Positions 13,746 through 27,400 of a DNA stretch of 64,000 nucleotides are shown here, one piece after another. This stretch comes from Diogma glabrata (taxonomy: Eukaryota; Arthropoda; Insecta; Diptera; Cylindrotomidae). The translations under genes were made by a program, and so were the position numbers. Every line of letters starts with the position of its first letter. Position 1 is the stretch's first letter. The notes under the pieces are model-generated. The model was not told where the DNA came from, did no database searches, and saw only the letters and a program-made list of their open reading frames with translations. Location: the NCBI GenBank assembly GCA_963693315.1, contig OY856188.1:149003197-149067196 (forward strand), written 5' to 3'.

Positions 13746-15300
13746 ACTATCAAATATGTTTTAGTAAAGAAAGTTTTGTTTTATTTGATAATAAACGAAA
13801 AGCATATTATGCTTAGTCAAATACGTTACCAAAGATTATTGATAATTTTTTGCACGATCAGGCGATTTTGCATGTTTGCTGATTCGTAAATAAATATAGA
13901 AAGTTTCGTTTACAAATCACTGGTCGGTAAGTAATTTCTTACCGATCATGCAGCCGGTAATTAATTACTTATCAGTAAGGGAGACCTCAGTCACACCCTG
14001 ATAAAAACGATTATTAGTTGAATAATTGTGTACGTCTATTCACTAGCTTCAAATTTAAATAATATTTATTTAAAAATATTGCAATTAAAAGATTTAAAAG
14101 CAATTAATCTTGAAAATATATTCGATGGAATTAAGTTTTGCAACATAAAACCTATAGAATTATGATGAAACGCAAAGCTTACTATTTTAAAATGACATTT
14201 TAAAAAATTTTCTTTAAAACATTCAAACTTGAATTTTCTGAATGAATTTTATTATTTAAATAATTTTAATTGAATTTTTATTGATCGTGCAACAAATGTA
14301 ATAAGCATTTTGGGCATTAAGAGTATTACCGATTTCGGATATATTAGAGATTTCGACTTTGTCTCGATCTCAAAACATATATCCTCAATCGGTAAAACAC
14401 TCTTACTGCCCTTAATACTTAAATAGCTATTGTGGAGGTTATATATTAATTATAGAAGTGTTAAAAAGTATCGAAACCTGTAAAAAATTTATTGTATTGG
14501 TTTTTATGAAGTTTGAATAAAAATAAGAGTAAAAATTAAAGAAAACAATAATTTAAATTTATTTATTTATTATTTTAAATTTTTCATTGATCTTCAATGT
14601 TAATTTACAAAAATCAATATCAAATTGAAAAATACTCCTATTTGTATTGCTCATTAAAATATAACGATTAGAGGTAAAAAAAATTGTCAACAAAACTGGA
14701 TGAAAAACTAGGTAGCGAAGTTTATTTTACAACGTTTGCACTCTCCAATTTCATGTCATATTTTTTTTATTGACCAATATATTTGATAGTGTGATATATG
14801 CCTCATAAATTTGGGTTAACCAATAGATAGTGCCGTATTTGTATTTAAAACGTTGTTTTTAACGATGAAGTTTGTGCAAATACACTACGATTTGCTTTTT
14901 CAAATTGTCGTGTATTATTTTTTCATTGGTGATTGGTAATAATTATTTTAATTGGTTTTTTGTTAAAATATCGGTTTATGCGCGTAGTTTGCTTTGATCA
15001 ATGTTTTTATAATAATAATTAAAGAATTCAATAACGAATTAAATATATACTCCCGAATGAAGATTTGTAAAATTTTAAATTTTTGATCTATGGGTGTGAT
15101 AACCCCGCGTACTTAGATTCCTGCTATTTGCATATGAGCTAGCTTGAGTTATCGTCAACCACTGGGAATGGCAGTGAGATATCACTAGCCAAAGTGATAT
15201 CTTAGGGATGTTGGTGGATGAACTTTTTTCAATCAACGATAGCACCCTTAGTTTTAGTTATAGAATATTCTTTGAGGATGACACACTATATCTTTTAAAA
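13745..15300. other. Helentron interior, non-coding
   Basis: No coding frame of note. It holds a hairpin CGGTAAGTAATTTCTTACCG at 13924-13943 and a ~100-bp imperfect inverted repeat at 14310-14412 (GCATTAAGAGTATTACCGAT and its near complement). Confidence 0.4.
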
Positions 15301-15305
15301 TAAAA

Positions 15306-15850
15306 TGTGTTGGGTATAGTACGAATTATAATGTGAGCAACAACAACTCATGACAACCTTTGAAGAATAAGTTCCACAACAACGTGCTTTCTAAGGTGTT
15401 GATGGACGCAAATTTTTTATTTTTTTATATTTTTTTAAAAAATGAACTTTTTCGTTTGCTTGAAGAAATGAGCTTTCATATAACTATTAAATATGCCGGG
15501 TTTAATCCTTCAGCAAAACCATGTTTACATGATCTTGGTATATGCTTCTAGCACTATAAGGATAATTGGTAACCCAATTTAGCTTTGTTCCTACAAATTT
15601 GAAAAAAAAAGTATTTTATTTTTAGTTCCTTTATTTTATCATGAAATATTGCCCTGTGTCGTTTATTATTATGTGAAAGGATTTATTATTTAGTTTTCCA
15701 TTCTCTAAAATGAATATAAAAACCAAAAAATAAGAAATTTGCGCCCATCATCTTAAAAAACATGATGGTGTGGAACCTAGGTCTTAAAGGGTTTTATGTG
15801 TTGTTGTGAGACATATTGTAATTCCAACTACACAAAACTTTTTTTAAAAA
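15306..15850. mobile_element. MITE 'R', inverted-repeat element
   Basis: Arms of about 105 bp in inverted orientation (15317-15420 and 15735-15850). The left has GTTCCACAACAACGTG and AAGGTGTTGATGGACGCAAA; the right has the complement order TTTGCGCCCATCATCTT then GGTGTGGAACCTAGG. It contains no gene; the 63-codon frame at 15360 is within the left arm. It sits inside the Helentron and is therefore a later insertion or captured cargo. Half copies are at 9280-9512 and 44205-44275. Target duplication not resolved. Confidence 0.65.
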
Positions 15851-15898
15851 AAAAATATTTCAAATATTTTGAAATAGCACAAATCGTTTTGAAATTTT

Positions 15899-16245
15899 TT
15901 GTTGAAAAAGATGATGAACAATGTCATTGAAGCTAAAATTTTGAATGGAAAATTCAAAGAGGAAAATGTACTGTTGCTATATATTTCAATGATCCCAACA
16001 GATATGGCATTTGAATTCAAACGTTTATTTTCCAGTGCGACTCGCTTTTGCAATGACCATCAACAAAGCACAAGGAAAATTGCTGCAAAGATGTGGACCA
16101 GGTAGATTTGGAGAATCTGTACTTCTCACATCTGGACAACTGTATGTGGTCAGCTAACGTCGGAATACCTTCTGATTTATTCGTGTACGCATCTAGACGG
16201 AAAAACACAAAACATAATGTGTGCCCACAAGCACGAACAAAGAAA
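15899..16245 (+). pseudogene. Helitron helicase (PIF1-like) C-terminus
   Basis: The first frame (15899-16105) reads NNVIEAKILNGKFKEENVLL, then ISMIPTDMAFEFKR. The next frame continues VRLAFAMTINKAQGK-like residues with LLQRCGPGRFGESV, then LTSGQLYVV, and a third gives FIRVRI near the end. This order (GxxxGExVLLP / FPVRLAFAMTINKAQGQ / GHGQLYVALSR) is the last third of Helitron PIF1-family helicases, including motif V/VI. In an active element this domain unwinds DNA during rolling-circle transfer, next to an HUH Rep nuclease. At least two frame shifts occur within 340 bp and the SRV arginine-finger region is disrupted, so it is inactive. Upstream helicase motifs I-IV and Rep are missing. Confidence 0.85.
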
Positions 16246-17370
16246 TAGAATTAAAACGACATTTTGAAATTTTTTCCTTATTAAAATAAATAATTGTTGC
16301 AATAACAATGATACAATCTAAATTGAATGTTTGGTATGTTTAGTTTGACTGAAACAACTGAAAAAACTACAACAATTGTATTAAATTTTTCGTTGTTTCA
16401 AATGCTTCAGTCAAATCGAACACGGCTGTTATCAGAACGAGTTTGCTTGAATTTCCTTTCTTATCAGATACCGACAATATGCGACAGGTATAATGTTAAA
16501 TAAACAAAAGTTTTACACTATTTGGTGTAAATTAAATAAAGTTTTGAGAGATTTTTAGAGTGATTAAGCTCAAAGTAATTATTTTAATTCACATGAATTT
16601 TGCAATTTTAAAGCATTTTTTATTTTCGCTCAGAAAAACTTCTTTAAAACAGTTTTTGTTTGTTTCGTGTCGGGAACAAATACAATTTACAATTGTATAA
16701 TGATAATCACAGATGAAAAATTCAATTTAAATAAATATGAGATAATGAAGTTTCAATTTAGAGATTATCTGAACATGAAAATTAAAATATGTTTCATTGT
16801 TGTTTCATCCACTGTGGCTAAGTCTGTAAGATGGCTTTGAACTATGATGTCTCTGATGAGTGTGAGTTCAATCCCGACAATAATTACTTATTATCGGGAA
16901 TAATACTTTCAATAATTACTTTGAACAATAATTACTCACAAAATCGCCCGAAAATAAATATTCCATTAATGTTGTCTATATATGGAACATATATGCCAAT
17001 ATATTGACCGTCTGTAAGATATTAGTTTCGCATTGATTTGCAACAATCAATAATGAATTTAAAATGACTTAGGATGTTGACTAAATAGAAATATTTCTCA
17101 TCCTATGAATTCTAATACAAAAACTTCCAAATAATTTTGATTTTTTTGGCATCATTTCTTCTATTCCTTTTTTGCATCACTTCTTCTATACCTTTATCGA
17201 ATATATTGTCGCTATTCTTACTGCCCCTGCTGACCATAAAATGACATAACGATCAACATTTTTGGCAACGTTTTTAGTAACCTACCACTGGTAAAGAAAG
17301 CATATATTAAACCGCATAAGGACTGTGAAAATTTGTGAATCCATTTTTGTTCCGTATGTTCTAATGTTCT
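16245..17370. other. Helentron 3' untranslated region
   Basis: AT-rich and non-coding. From 17385 on it matches the arms of the 6862-7301 palindrome (GAAAACTTATTTGATCGC, ACGTCAACAAAATGT), marking the conserved Helentron 3' end. Confidence 0.5.
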
Positions 17371-17528
17371 ATATAGAGACACACCTGAAAACTTATTTGA
17401 TCGCGTATTTTTTTATATATCCTTGCTATTATATTACGACTCTTTGAAATTATTGCTACTACGTCAACAAAATGTATCCATACAAACTTTATTTACAGAG
17501 GCGTAGCAAAGCACGCCGGGTCCCGCTA

Positions 17529-17703
<175 letters not shown>

Positions 17704-18524
17704 AACGATATGAGGTATAACGGAATTATACGGCACTCTCACGGTCGCAATTTTCGACCTACACCAAAAATATTTTCTGTGTATGTTGGGGCAAACAATT
17801 TCTTGGACAAGTTCGCGAACTTTAAACTAATTTCAATCACATTATTCTATTTTCATTAGATCACACTATTATTTTCATCTCAAGTACTCCATTTTGCTTT
17901 ACAAAGTCTGCTGGAACATTGACACAGTTTTTAAAGTTGATGTCACTCAAATATTTAATCTTGAAATAAAACAAATATACGTTTACTTGATACGCAGACA
18001 AAATTTTTGCATCGCAAATCCAAATTCCAAATAAATAATTATTTCATACACATGCACAAAAATTTTTTAATTTTGTTCTAATATTAAATAACCAAAAAAC
18101 TTATATGTTACACATACACCTAAAAAATAATTTTCATTCTTCCATATATTCTATTACTTGGGCAAATATTTATTGCACGCGAAAAACTAAACGCTACACA
18201 TTAAAATATTTATAAAAAAACATTTCAATCTAAACTAAAACACACCATCTTCATCATAAAATTCGTATTCGTATTAGTCAAATTAGTCAACGTTTTATTT
18301 AGCAGCAAATTTGAATATGGTTTTAGTAATAATTTTGAGTACAAAGCTTACAATGAAGATGGAATGCTGTAGTTGATATTTAAATTTGTTTATAAATTTG
18401 TTAAATAAATTATACAATAAACAATATGCCCAACATACATAATGTGGATGATGTACGAGTTTATGCACATTTCATGCACTTTTTTGTTACTAACTTTTAA
18501 ACTTTTTTTAAATATTCTATTTAG

Positions 18525-18645
18525 TGGAGTCATATTAGCATTTTATAATTATATTGATGTAAAAGCAAAGTTGAATTTTTTTTTGTTTTATGTTATGGAC
18601 ATAAAAGCTAGTGGGCATGTAAATATTTAGCAAATTTGGAGGAAT
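18525..18645. repeat. Repeat Z, copy 1
   Basis: About 110 bp shared with 48138-48245: TTGATGTAAAAGCAAAGTTG, GACATAAAAG.TAGTGGGC and TTTAGCAAATTTGGAGG. The 62-codon frame here is not preserved in the other copy. Confidence 0.75.
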
Positions 18646-19094
18646 TATTTACCAAAAGCAATTAATTAATTTTGAAATTTTTAATTTTTTGGTAAATCAG
18701 ACTGTTTGCAACGTTTTAAAAATCTCACTGCACAACGAATAATCTAAGGCGTTATAACTTCCGTTTGAAACATAAAGTTTAAATAAAATTGATAAATATT
18801 AAATATTTGAACCTTTTTTTATCATTTTTTGTGAGATGACAACCTTGGCATTTAGGGTTCCTGAAAAATCAGCTGTTTTAAAAATTTACTATACTTTGTT
18901 GTCCTTGATCTAGATGAAAATGACCAAGCTCAAAAATGAAAACGTACAGAAACGTAGATACCAACTTATATCTATCCAAAACTTAAAAAATAAATTGTTT
19001 AAGTTCAGAGGTTGAGAACCTGTGGCTATTAAAACGAAAACAAACGCAAACGGCCTTGCTTTCATCATTTTCGAGTCTATTTTGATTAAACTTA

Positions 19095-20009
19095 CAGGCT
19101 GATTCTGACATACCCTCACAGATGTAAAAATAGTCATAGCAAAGACTTTTCTCTTAGCTAAGACTAAAACCTCTTAAATGCGATTCTGTATGTAGTCACA
19201 ACTGTGAGATGTCAAAAAAAAACCGCTTAACGTAAGACCATCAAACATGGTCATCTTAAGCATCATAACTTAAAGTTTCATATTTTTTATTTGAAATCTT
19301 GTATGAAAAATTATATTAATAAAGGATAAAATATTAATTATGAATTATTTATGTAATTATTATAAAATTTATAATAATTATCTATATTTTATTTAAGTTT
19401 GAATCAAAAATATAAAACAAAATATTTATTGATATATATATTGATTTTAAATAAAATGGCGATTGAAAATTTCATATTTGCAATATCAAACTTTTACGTC
19501 TCATGTTGTTTATGAACATTTTGCAAATTTTATATAAACTTTAAGGAAAAACAATAATTCTTTTCTAACAAATTTATTGCAAAATAATTAATATATGGTA
19601 TAATTTTATATTAATTGTATATAAATTATTATAAAATAAAATACACTTTTGATTATTGAAAATGGCGTTTGGTATTTTTACAAACAAAAATTATTGATAC
19701 CTTAAAAAATTTTATAAAACATAAACTTGATTTTTATAAAAAATTATTATATAATATACCATAATTCTTAATAATAATCTATATGGTATTTTAATTTGTA
19801 TTTAAATTATTTAAAAAGAAAATATGACATTTTATAATACTTTTGTTTATAAACATAGCCGTTTGAAAGATCTCCAAAATATATTTGTAGAGTTATTATG
19901 AGGTTTTTTATGACAACGTTCTCAGAATCGCAATTAAGATATTCCTCTTAAAAAAATTGTCATAACAGAAATAATCATAGCTAAGACCTCTTAACTCAGA
20001 ATCAGCCTG
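19095..20009. mobile_element. Harbinger-type MITE, 915 bp, TTA TSD
   Basis: The left end CAGGCTGATTCTGACATA and the right end, minus strand, CAGGCTGATTCTGAGTTA are inverted repeats; the similarity extends into TAGTCATAGC and AAGACCTCTTAA blocks. TTA is present on both sides (19092-19094 and 20010-20012). A 3-bp TWA duplication is the PIF/Harbinger hallmark. The interior is extremely AT-rich and non-coding. The flanking sequence reads continuously as family X when it is removed. Confidence 0.75.
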
Positions 20010-20182
20010 TTATACTAGCTTTTAATTCAACTTTTCAACTATAACATCAGAAGTTTTCAGCTTTCTAACCCTAGAAGTTCCAATGCAATTAACATTATAC
20101 TAACTCTATGCAAGCCCCTAAAACGCTATATAATTACAAACAAATCCCAAAAATATCCCAATTAAATAAAATTTCTTTTGTT

Positions 20183-21120
20183 TTAGGTAGATTTCGTATA
20201 ATTTTTTTTGTTTAAATTTTTTTTTTTCGCAAAAAGTTTTTTTTTTTTTTTTTTTTTTTTTTAGTTTTATTTTATTTATTTGGCTTGGACGGTCATAAAT
20301 ATTTATGACCTTTGTTTTTGCAGTCCACATCGCCAAAGATTGTACATTATGTAATTTTTCTATGAATACTATGATAAACTGAAGTGAGAGGGTCGAAGCA
20401 TGTGTCATCACAGCGTTATGCGCATGACCAATTCTGATTCAGGGTTGTGTCTGTCATTCCACTGTTTCAGACAAAACTTCGCCGCTCTTCACTTCACCTC
20501 ATAGTTTACATTGTTTATTTGTTCAATTTCTATAATTCAATTTATATAATTCAATTTGTTTTCGAGTATAGTTAAACCGTTCAAAATATTATCATTTCAT
20601 TTCCTTTTTATAGTTATATAATTCAAAATATTTGTTATTATTAAATTTAGTTATTAAATCTAATATATTATTATTAGACGTTTAAAAGAAATTTCATTTT
20701 TATATGTATCAAATGCCTTGAGTAAATTCGAATTCAAATTTTAAATTTTATGAATCCTTAAGTAGTTTCAACTGTACTTAGATATCTATTGTTTAGGTAA
20801 TAATCATTTAAAGTATTTATCTCCAAATTATGTTTGAAAATCATCAGTTATATATTTGTTCCATATTTATCAGTGTCCTGACATCAGCGGCACATTTGAT
20901 ATAATGTTTGATTTATGTAGTTTGTCTTCTAATGTAGGTGGTATATCCTTTCGTGAATATTTTTTTAAAACCTTAATATATATAACGCCAGACATGGACC
21001 TCGGGACAATAAGCGAGTTTTAAGTTGTGTTAGTTTTCCCCCCAGCACTCATATAGAATAATCAGGTAGGTTGTCGTATAATTGTTTAGTATCAAATTCC
21101 ACTTTCATAAACGAATAAAA
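20183..21120. other. AT-rich region with poly-T tracts
   Basis: A lone AGGTAGATTTCGTATAA motif at 20183, a 28-bp T run at about 20237-20262 and a small hairpin GGTCATAAATATTTATGACC at 20290-20309. The 97-codon minus frame (20118-20411) reads through the T run and has a lysine tract, so I do not accept it as a gene. Confidence 0.4.
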
Positions 21121-21329
21121 ATCACAAACTTTCGATCACGAAGCCAAAACTTGATAGCTCATTCCGGAAACCGGCATGTTGATAACGTATTTGTAGTGTA
21201 TTTGTATATGTATCTGGAATAAAAACCTGGAAAAAACCAATACATATTATGACAATATAGGTGAAATTTGTTGTAATCGGAGGGACCCAAAATCCAATTA
21301 CATGTGGACAAATCTGAAGTTTATCTGAT

Positions 21330-21940
21330 GACATTATAGGTTATATTTATGTTCGAACACATTCTATGATGTTATGGTCATTACAATTGGAATAACATAC
21401 CAACTTCCAATTATATAACGAACAATCAGGTGTACAGAAACCAGGTGTAAAGTATTTTAATCAATTCGATTTATGGATGTAACTGTACTCGGAAGGACAG
21501 CAAACTTCCAAATACATGTCAAGGATTCTAGAAATTTTCCTGGATTTATAGGTTAATTTTGTCCGAGCACTTGACTTATAGGTTTCCTTTCAAAATGCTT
21601 GAATTGAATTTATGTAGTATGTTATAGTTTTTAGTGACATTATAGGTTAAATCTTGTTCAAGCTCATCTATGATGTTATAGTCCTTACAATTGAAATAAC
21701 ACTCGAACTTTCAACTATATGACGAAACCATCAGGTATTTTTACAAAAATTACGTATGAAGTATTCCAATCTGTTCCATTTAAGCTGTTATTGCACTCAG
21801 AAGGACATCAAACTTCCAATTACATGTCGAAAAATCTGGAAACATTCATGACTGTATAGTTTAATTTTGTTCGAGCACGTTGTGACCCACTATTTTCATT
21901 CAAACTGTATGAATTGAATTTGTGTAGTATAATTGTTTAT
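21330..21940. repeat. 306-bp tandem duplication
   Basis: GACATTATAGGTTA recurs at 21330 and 21636, with shared TATGATGTTATAGTC, CACTCAGAAGGACATCAAAC-like and GAATTGAATT.TGTGTAGTAT blocks. A third, partial and more diverged copy precedes it (21120-21330). Confidence 0.75.
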
Positions 21941-22370
21941 TTTGATTTTGATTGTTTATTTATTTTATTATTTATTTTTGTAATTCAACTTTCAACTTTT
22001 ATTAAGATATAATTTAGCACTTAAAATAGGTATTTTAAATTTCTAGAACCCATGTGTATTACATGTGATAAATCGGTTCTGAATATTAAATTTTCCATGG
22101 TTATATACTGTATCACTTAGTTAATTTCGTATAAATTTCAATTTTAAAACTATTATTTAATTATTTTATATAAATTCATTTTTATAATTTTTCTAACACC
22201 ATGTGGTGAACACGCGATGATTCGAGAACACGCTTGTCAATATTGGACATATTTAAGATTTTCACTTTTCAAAATGGTTTCATATAAATATGTTATTTTT
22301 ATTTGAACTAAATATTGATTCGTTCCTTGTAAACTTTCAATTAATCGGTGTAAATGTTTACTGTTTTACA

Positions 22371-22424
22371 AGTGCGGCTATTCAGTTGAAATATAATTAT
22401 ATCTCAACCGAATAGCCACACTTC
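22371..22424. repeat. Hairpin with 22-bp arms
   Basis: AAGTGCGGCTATTCAGTTGA folds onto TCAACCGAATAGCCACACTT across a short AT loop, with two mismatches. Role unknown. Confidence 0.7.
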
Positions 22425-24414
22425 TTCACTGTACGGTGGTCTGGAACGGAAAGTATTCTATCACATTCCTTAATCAACTCTTTTGAAGTTATCAAAACAA
22501 CATTTTTGTGCTCGCAAAAAGTTAAAAAATTTGTTTTGAATGTTTGTTGTTGTTGTTTTGAAGATTTATTATTGTTTTGAATTAGGGAATAGTTTCTTTG
22601 GAATATTTGGAAGTGGTTTAGTTGAAATAAATATATGTATATTGATTACATATTTACAATTGATAGATATTTGTATTTAATTTAAGGAGTACAAGTTGTT
22701 TGATGTTGTTGTTGATTATAAATTATAGTATGGCAGTTGTGATGTAGTTAGAACGTTAATCCACCAAAGGATTTAATTTGTTACTAAGGAGTTTTAACCA
22801 AATTAAACAAAACTATTCGAAATTGCATTAACAAAGTAGTTTCTGTTTATGTATTTAGTTTGGTTGTTTGATAAATTTTTTGGATTTTCTTTTTCTAGTT
22901 AAATCTTTTATTTAAACTAATCTGACATATCCAATTCTATTTGTACACAAAGCTGTCTGGTCCTGAAATCTACCTATTTCTAGCGGATATACGTGCCGCT
23001 TGGCCTTTTTTTTTACTGAAATAGTGTTTTAACTATAACTTTCATAGAAATATTTAGCTCAGTCTTTTTCGCTTCAATAATTTGCATTTTATTTTGCAAA
23101 TATCTTTCGATCTCTAAGAGAGCTCTCCGTGAAGAAGTTTCTTTATTTATAGAAATATCTTCCCTGAGTATGTACAAGAAATCGAAAGTATATTAGGAAA
23201 AATAAAATACAAAATATTTTACTTTAAAATACTCATTTCTCTTTATAAATTCATAAACATTTAAATTTTTATAACATAAAAACAACTAACAATTTTATTT
23301 TATTCGAGCACTCATTTCAAAAGTTTAAAATAATATCCATAAATTAAAATGTTTATAATTTGAAAATCTTTATATTCATTTTTCTAACAACACATGCAGA
23401 ATTGAACAAATCATTCACAAGAATTATATATTTTTTACGTTTAAAAGCATTAAATTTGAAGCAAAAATAAAAGGTTTGAGTATTTGAAAGAAAAGAAATA
23501 TTTACTTCAATTTAGAAGCGAGAATGATATTTTATTATTTTCACTCCTGCAGTATTTGGGAGTGTTATATTTTTTTTACGCGCTCTGAAAGACAAGAGTA
23601 AAGGAGTGATATAAGGAGCGTTCCAAACTCTGTTTAAAACAGGGTTGGAAACCTTAAATTATTTGTAATGGTTTGGTTTTTAGTTTTTCTCAATGGCCAA
23701 TTATGGTTTTGGTTTCGGTATTGGTTTTTCTAGATAATAAATCTTGGTTTTGGTTTCGGTTTTGGTTTTACTATGCAACATGTTTTGGTTTTGGTTTTTC
23801 CAAACGTCAAAATTTGGTTTTGTTTTCGGTTTTGGTTTATAGCTAAAAAATTTTTGTTTGAGTATTCGTCAGAGAATTGATTAAAAATTACAACATTTGT
23901 CAACAATGCCAATGCCAATTCTCAGTAAAAAATGTTGAGCTAATTTAAGATACATTACATGCCCAGGGGAACGTGTTTCATTTCTGCGTAGCGCCTAGAG
24001 CATTTCAAGATATGACAAGGCGAACTTGCTACCGTGGTTTGTTTACTATTTTATGCATTGCTATTCAAATAAAAGAATTTAAAATAAGTTTAAAACATGA
24101 ACTTTAAATTTATATTTGAATTGTTATATCTAACAACAATAATTTCCAAAGCCAAATTAATGAAATTTTAACAAAAATCACACTAAAAAACATAATCACT
24201 AAATCATTTTTAATGTCCAACTGATCGAGGTCATATTTTGGGTTGGAAAGCTACCGAAAGACAGTATAATAACTGTAAGACAGTAAAGATACGACCGAAA
24301 TAGCTTAGGAATTGATAGATACAGCTAATTGTTATAGTAATTGACAAATATTAAGAGACGACATCTTTATAGAGTAATTTTTTAATGAAAAAAGAAAATA
24401 TGAACCGTTTTTTT

Positions 24415-27400
24415 AGGGTTCCGTTTTTTATACGGAACACTATTGGTGAGAGTAAAACGTGTTTTTCACATTATATCGATTATCTCGTAAACTATAAATG
24501 CTATGGACTTGAAATTTGGCATGCGTATAAAACTAACCTGTCCACATGAAATGACGGATACAAATAAAACTAAAGTGGTTTTCGTCTGGTTTACAGGGCT
24601 GAGATGTGAGACCTTTGAGAAAATACATTTTTTTATAGATTCAAGTAGGGTATCATATGAAAGGGCTTTATTTCAGTATTCCATAAAAATTTATTTTGGA
24701 ATTTTACACTTCACCCTTTTTTGTATAATTTTGAATAATGATGTTTTTTCGCGTTTTCTTGCCTCGATTAGCTCCGAACCTATCTGATCGAAAATTTTCA
24801 AATGTACTTGGAATGATAGAAAAATTAGTACGTTTTTAATAAACAATATAAAAAAGTGTCATATTTCCATACTTAGATTTATTAAGGGGGTGGAAATGAG
24901 GAGGGGTAAAAACACTATTTAAAATGTGGTCAAGTGGGGTGTCATTTGAAAGAGCACCTAATTTAAAAAACAAAGCAATTTTTTTTAGAATTTTGCGATG
25001 CCCAGGTTTTGAGTTATAGTAAAAAAAGTGCGAATTTAGACCGTTCCCCCCCCCTACGTTTCGACACTGATTGACAGAAAAATTTGTAAAAATTCACAGA
25101 GTTAGGAAATTTGCTAAATTTTGTACGAAAACTATAGCGAAGTCTCCAATAATTATATTTCTGTGTGTTTAGGGGACCGGGGTAGAGGGGGTAAAAAAAA
25201 ACTTTTTTTTACCCAAGCGAGTGGGGTGTCATTTGAAAGAACACCTAATTTGGAATTCATTGCAATTTTTTTTAGAATTTTGCGGTGCCCAGTTTTTGAG
25301 ATATTGTCGAAAAAGTGCAAAGTCCAGACCGTTCCCCCCCCATGCGTTTCGACACTGATTGACAGAAAAATTTGTAAAAATTCACAGAGTTAGGAAATTG
25401 GCTAAATTTTGTAAGAAAACTATAGCGAAGTCTCCAATAATTATATTTCTGTGTGTTTAGGGGACCGGGGTAGAGAGGGTAAAAAAAAACTTTTTTTGAC
25501 CCAAGCAAGTGGGGTGTCATTTGATAGAGCACCTAATTTGGAATTCGTTGCAATTTTTTTTAGAATTTTGCGGTGGCCAGTTTTTGAGTTATTGTCGAAA
25601 AAGTGCAAAGTCCAGACCGTTCCCCCCCCTACGTTTCGACACTGATTGACAGAAAAATTTGTAAAAATTCACAGAGTTAGGAAATTGGCTAAATTTTGTA
25701 AGAAAACTATAGCGAAGTCTCCAATAATTATATTTCTGTGTGTTTAGGGGACCGGGGTAGAGGGGGTAAAAAAAAACTTATTTTGACCCAAGCGAGTGGG
25801 GTGTCATTTGATAGAGCACCTAATTTGGAATTCGTTGAAATTTTTTTTAGAATTTTGCGGAGGCCAGTTTTTGAGTTATTGTCGAAAAAGTGCAAAGTCC
25901 AGACCGTTCCCCCCCATGCGTTTCGACACTGATTGACAGAAAAATTTGTAAAAATTCACAGAGTTAGGAAATTGGCTAAATTTTGTAAGAAAACTATAGC
26001 GAAGTCTCCAATAATTATATTTCTGTATGTTTAGAGGACCGGGGTAGAGGGGGTAAAAAAAAACTTTTTTTTACCCAAGCGAGTGGGGTGTCATTTAAAA
26101 GAACACCTAATTTGGAATTCGTTGCAATTTTTTTTAGAATTTTGCGGTGCCCAGTTTTTGAGATATTGTCGAAAAAGTGCAAAGTCCAGACCGTTCCCCC
26201 CCCATGCGTTTCGACACTGATTGACAGAAAAATTTGTAAAAATTCACAGAGTTAGGAAATTTGCTAAATTTTGTACGAAAACTATAGCGAAGTCTCCAAT
26301 AATTATATTTCTGTGTGTTTAGAGGACCGGGGTAGAGGGGGTAAAAAAAAACTTTTTTTTACCCAAGCGAGTGGGGTGTCATTTGAAAGAGCATCTAATA
26401 TAAAATTCGTTGCAATTTTTTTTAGAATTTTGCGGTGTCCAGTTTTTGAGATATTATCGAAAAAGTGCAAAGTCCTGACCGTTCCCCCCCATGCGTTTCG
26501 ACACTGATTGACAGAAAAATTTGTAAAAATTCACAGAGTTAGGAAGTTTGCTAAATTTTGTACGAAAACTATAGCGAAGTCTCCAATAATTATATTTCTG
26601 TGTGTTTAGAGGACCGGGGTAGAGGGGGAAAAAAAAATTTTTTTTACCCAAGCGAGTGGGGTGTCATTTGAAAGAACACCTAATTTGAAATTCGTTGCAG
26701 TTTTTTTTAGAATTTTGCGATGCCCAGTTTTTGAGTTATTGTGAAAAAAGTGCAAATTCACACCGTTCCCCCCATACGTTTCGACACTGGTAGACAGAAA
26801 AATTTGTAAAAATTCACAGAGTTAGGTAATTTGGCAAATTTTGTACAAAAACTATAGCGAAGTCTCCAATAATTATATATCTGTGTGTTTAGAAGACCGG
26901 GGTAGAGGGGGTAAAAAAAAACTTTTTTTTACCCAAGCGAGTGGGGTGTCATTTGAAAGAACATCTAATTTAAAATTCGTTGCAATTTTTTTTAGAATTT
27001 TGCGTTGCCCAGTCTTTGAGTTACTGTTGAAAAAGTGCAAAATTCAGACCGTCCCCCCTCCATACGTTTCGACACTAAATGACAGAAAAAATTGGAAAAT
27101 TTCACAGAGTTAGGAAATTTGGTAAGTTTTGTATGAAAACTACAGCACAGTTTTTGAGTTATGGATAAGAAAGGGCTAAATTCAGATCGTGCCGCCGCCT
27201 ACCTTTCGACGATGACTGACTGAAAAATTTGAAAATATTTACAGAGACAGGAATATTGGTAAATTTTGAATGAAAATCATATCGAAGACTCAAATAATTA
27301 TATTTCTGTGTGTTTATGGGATGGGTGTGGGGAGGGAAAAAAACCATTTGTGACCCAAATGAGTGGGGTGTCATATGAAGGAGCACTTAATTTAAGAAAT

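Noticed and set aside
20118..20411. 97-codon minus-strand frame with lysine tract
   Set aside because: Reads through a long T run; no motif.
25121..27113. Repeated 60-90-codon frames with a common GVSFER motif
   Set aside because: They recur once per ~287-bp tandem unit and shift frame between units; repeat-derived, not a gene family.
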